From the NCBI GenBank assembly GCA_047638815.1, contig JBLIMR010000044.1, positions 1 to 24,214 of the forward strand: a stretch of DNA of 24,214 nt, read 5' to 3'. The stretch is from JAJRRH01 sp047638815. Its GTDB lineage: Bacteria > Bacteroidota > Bacteroidia > Flavobacteriales_D > JABDKJ01. Shown here piece by piece: positions 22,109 to 24,214 of this stretch. Under the pieces are notes generated by a model. The model did not search any database and had not been told where the DNA came from. It worked only from the letters and a program-made list of their open reading frames with translations. The first letter of the stretch is position 1, and the number at the start of each line of letters is the position of its first letter. The position numbers and the translations under genes were made by a program.

Positions 22109-23974
22109 ATGAATTATTCATTTCCCAACCAAAACAAAACAACTGGATTGTTTTTGTTACTCATAGCAGTTTTCACAATTAATTTTTCTGTTCAATCTCA
22201 ATCAACTGAGAAAGCGGCTCCAATATTCAAAAATGGAGAAGCACAGATAGTACCTGCATTCTCAGACGCTAAAAATTGGCTAAGACATGACCTATGGGTA
22301 GAGACCGAATTCGATTCGGATGGTGATTCTAAACCTGATAGAATGCATGTATCAGTCACAAGACCTGCTCAAACAGATTCGGAAAAACTAAAGCTCCCAA
22401 TTGTTTATGTATCCAGCCCTTATTTTGCGGGAGTAGCAGAAGATGTTGATGGACTCTTTTGGGATGTAAAACATGAGCTTGGAGAAAGTGCTAAGGACAG
22501 AGTACATCCAGAAGTTAAAAGACAGGGGGAACGCCCAATAATTTCTAATTCTCATATTAACCAATGGGTGCCGAGAGGATATATCGTTGTTCATTCTTCC
22601 TCCCCAGGCACAGGACTATCACAAGGAGCCCCAACGGTTGGTGGTGACAATGAGTCCTTGGCTCCGAAAGCCGTTATAGATTGGCTATGTGGACGTACTC
22701 AAGGATTCACAAGCCCAGACGGTAAAGAAAAAGTAAAAGCCTTTTGGTCTACGGGAAAAGTCGGCATGACCGGGACTTCATATAATGGAACCATTCCACT
22801 TGCTGCAGCTACCATGGGAGTTGATGGTCTTGAAGCCATTATTCCTATCGCTCCCAACACATCATATTATCACTACTATCGCTCCAACGGATTGGTGAGA
22901 TCTCCTGGCGGATATCTTGGCGAGGACATCGATGTATTGTATGATTACATTCACAGTGGAGACGAAAAAAAACGGGCTAGAAATAACAAAGTTGTAAGGG
23001 ATACAGAAATGAAGAATGGGATGGATCGAATAACTGGAGACTATAATGATTTCTGGGCCGGGCGAGATTATCTCAATGATATGGAACCAATGAAGGCTGC
23101 CCTCTTAATGTCCCATGGATTTAATGATTGGAATGTCATGCCCGAACATAGTTATAGAATCTATGATGAGGCTAGGAAAAAGGGGATTCCATCTCAAATT
23201 TTTTATCACCAAAATGGCCATGGTGGACCACCGCCAATGAAAATGATGAATAGATGGTTCACGAGGTACTTACATGGCATTGAAAATGATGTAGAAAAAG
23301 ATGCTAGAGCTTGGATCGTTAGGGAAAATGATGAGAAAGACAATCCAACATCTTACAAAGATTATCCCAATCCTGATGCGGCAGATGTTCAATTTCATTT
23401 GAGTGGAGGAGCACCTGGCCAGGGACAACTAAACACAAATAAGCAAGAGAAACAGGGAACGGAAATGCTGGTAGACAATTATTCTTTTAATGGAGCCAGT
23501 TTAGCCAAGGCAGAAAGCACGAACCATCGATTGATATATGCTACTCCGACCCTAACCAAAGATCTACATCTGTCTGGTACACCTTCGGTTACTATCAAGT
23601 TGGCTTGTGACAAACCAGCAGCCAATTTATCAGTATGGCTTGTTTCCCTTCCTTGGACAGAAGTCAGGAGGATAGATGCTAAAATTACCGACAACATTAT
23701 CACACGAGGTTGGGCAGATCCACAAAATCATAGCTCGCTGACTAAAAGTGAAGCACTAACTCCTGGCCAGTTTTATGAAATCACTTTTGACCTCATGCCA
23801 GATGATCAAATAATTCCCAAAGGCCAGAAAATTGGGCTCATGATTTTTTCTAGCGACAAAGAGTATACCCTATGGCCAGAGCCAGGAACTGAGTTAACCA
23901 TTGATCTTGATGGTACATCAATCACACTTCCGATAGTTGGAGGAATTGATAACTATAGCGAGTCTATAAAGTAG
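22109..23974 (+). CDS. S15/CocE-type X-Pro dipeptidyl-peptidase-like hydrolase, exported
   Basis: 621 residues. Signal peptide at about 11-32 (LFLLLIAVFTINFSVQSQS). An alpha/beta-hydrolase core of the X-Pro dipeptidyl-peptidase S15 family: nucleophile Ser224 in GMTGTSYNG, Asp340 in MSHGFNDWNV and His371 in NGHGG form the triad. The C-terminal jelly-roll domain (LHLSGTPSVTIKLACDKP, RGWADPQNHSSL, GQFYEITFDLMPDDQIIPKG) is the typical PepX_C/CocE-NonD domain. Members release X-Pro dipeptides or hydrolyse esters and amides. Lys-less variants cannot be told apart from sequence, so peptide cleavage is likely but unproven. The T9SS domain is absent, so a periplasmic location is expected. The next gene begins 4 bp after its stop. 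Confidence 0.85.
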   Translation: MNYSFPNQNKTTGLFLLLIAVFTINFSVQSQSTEKAAPIFKNGEAQIVPAFSDAKNWLRHDLWVETEFDSDGDSKPDRMHVSVTRPAQTDSEKLKLPIVYVSSPYFAGVAEDVDGLFWDVKHELGESAKDRVHPEVKRQGERPIISNSHINQWVPRGYIVVHSSSPGTGLSQGAPTVGGDNESLAPKAVIDWLCGRTQGFTSPDGKEKVKAFWSTGKVGMTGTSYNGTIPLAAATMGVDGLEAIIPIAPNTSYYHYYRSNGLVRSPGGYLGEDIDVLYDYIHSGDEKKRARNNKVVRDTEMKNGMDRITGDYNDFWAGRDYLNDMEPMKAALLMSHGFNDWNVMPEHSYRIYDEARKKGIPSQIFYHQNGHGGPPPMKMMNRWFTRYLHGIENDVEKDARAWIVRENDEKDNPTSYKDYPNPDAADVQFHLSGGAPGQGQLNTNKQEKQGTEMLVDNYSFNGASLAKAESTNHRLIYATPTLTKDLHLSGTPSVTIKLACDKPAANLSVWLVSLPWTEVRRIDAKITDNIITRGWADPQNHSSLTKSEALTPGQFYEITFDLMPDDQIIPKGQKIGLMIFSSDKEYTLWPEPGTELTIDLDGTSITLPIVGGIDNYSESIK

Positions 23975-23978
23975 ATTC

Positions 23979-24214
23979 GTGCTAAAAGAAACTGATCACT
24001 TCTACGACAAAAAAGAAGAGCCAAGCAAAAGTTGTTTGCTCGCTTTAAGAAGGATCATTTTGAAAATAGATCCTGAAGTAAGTGAAGCCGTAAAATACGG
24101 CATGCCCTGTTTTTGCTTCAAGAGTAAAATGTTCTGCTACTTATGGACAGACAAAAAAACCGCTGAACCATATATTCTTTTTGTTGAAGGCAAGAGACTC
24201 AATCATCCAAAATT
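23979..24214 (+). CDS. DUF1801-domain protein, 5' part only
   Basis: About 78 residues before the window ends. The start is GTG at 23979, four bases after the peptidase stop; no ATG gives the full N-terminus. LKETDHFYDKKEEPSKSCLL, then LRRIILKIDPEVSEAVKYGM, PCFCFKSKMFCYLWTDKKTA, EPYILFVEGKRLNHPK fits the DUF1801/YdhG-like small domain (about 120 residues). Proteins of this fold are of uncertain function, some related to Fe-S or phosphate-binding YdhG proteins. The spacing suggests co-transcription with the peptidase, but this may simply be compact packing. Confidence 0.7.
   Translation, partial: MLKETDHFYDKKEEPSKSCLLALRRIILKIDPEVSEAVKYGMPCFCFKSKMFCYLWTDKKTAEPYILFVEGKRLNHPK

Noticed and set aside
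1..24214. Integron integrase or other site-specific recombinase driving the spacers
   Set aside because: No tyrosine or serine recombinase frame exists in the window; only the dead IS3 transposase was found.

Overview
The window looks like a marine-type flavobacterium (Bacteroidota, Flavobacteriia). Reasons: AT-rich DNA, weak or absent Shine-Dalgarno sites, TAnnTTTG-type promoter boxes, a secreted protein with a type IX secretion (T9SS) C-terminal domain, a CarboxypepD_reg-like/plug TonB receptor, and five copies of a small membrane protein family I recognise as DUF6090-type. No rRNA, tRNA, CRISPR array or integrase is visible.

Layout. 1-1697: palindromic spacer, then two overlapping DUF6090-type genes. 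1876-3182: a dead IS3-family element inserted in the next spacer. 3205-5784: Crp/Fnr regulator, MDR-type quinone oxidoreductase and a membrane-anchored HchA/DJ-1-type protein, a plausible electrophile/carbonyl-stress unit. 5939-9649: serine beta-lactamase-like lipoprotein, two overlapping fatty acid desaturases, and the N-terminal third of a hotdog-thioesterase-like protein. 9650-10133: non-coding, hairpin-rich stretch. 10134-11915: membrane-anchored TolB-like/TPR protein. 12072-14774: DUF6090-type gene, Fic protein behind a tandem palindromic operator, and a frameshifted DUF6090-type gene followed by the start of a collapsed one. 14829-17990 (minus strand): a Zur-type metal-uptake operon (lipoprotein, TonB receptor, decayed Fur-family gene) behind a 7-1-7 palindrome. 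18293-19798: fifth DUF6090-type gene and a broken TPR gene. 20298-24214: repeat-rich T9SS-sorted protein, strong terminator, S15/CocE-type peptidase, and a DUF1801 protein cut by the window end.

The main theme of 1-19.8 kb is organisation rather than one pathway. Mostly unrelated plus-strand genes are separated by about 65-150 bp spacers with a recurring form: a 5' side like AACGAAAGC..ACAAC..TATA, imperfect inverted arms, and a 3' side ending (C)CGTTRNG about 20-45 nt before the next start codon. This resembles an integron cassette array without a nearby integrase (CALIN-like). The interpretation is inference; the recurring arms are directly visible. DUF6090-type genes are the repeated passengers: their first ~50 codons are nearly constant while the remainder differs completely between copies. 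The region carries much decay: a dead IS, frameshifted or collapsed DUF6090 copies, a twice-stopped fur-like gene, a truncated thioesterase and a broken TPR gene. From about 20.3 kb onward the array pattern stops and the genes look like ordinary chromosomal genes.
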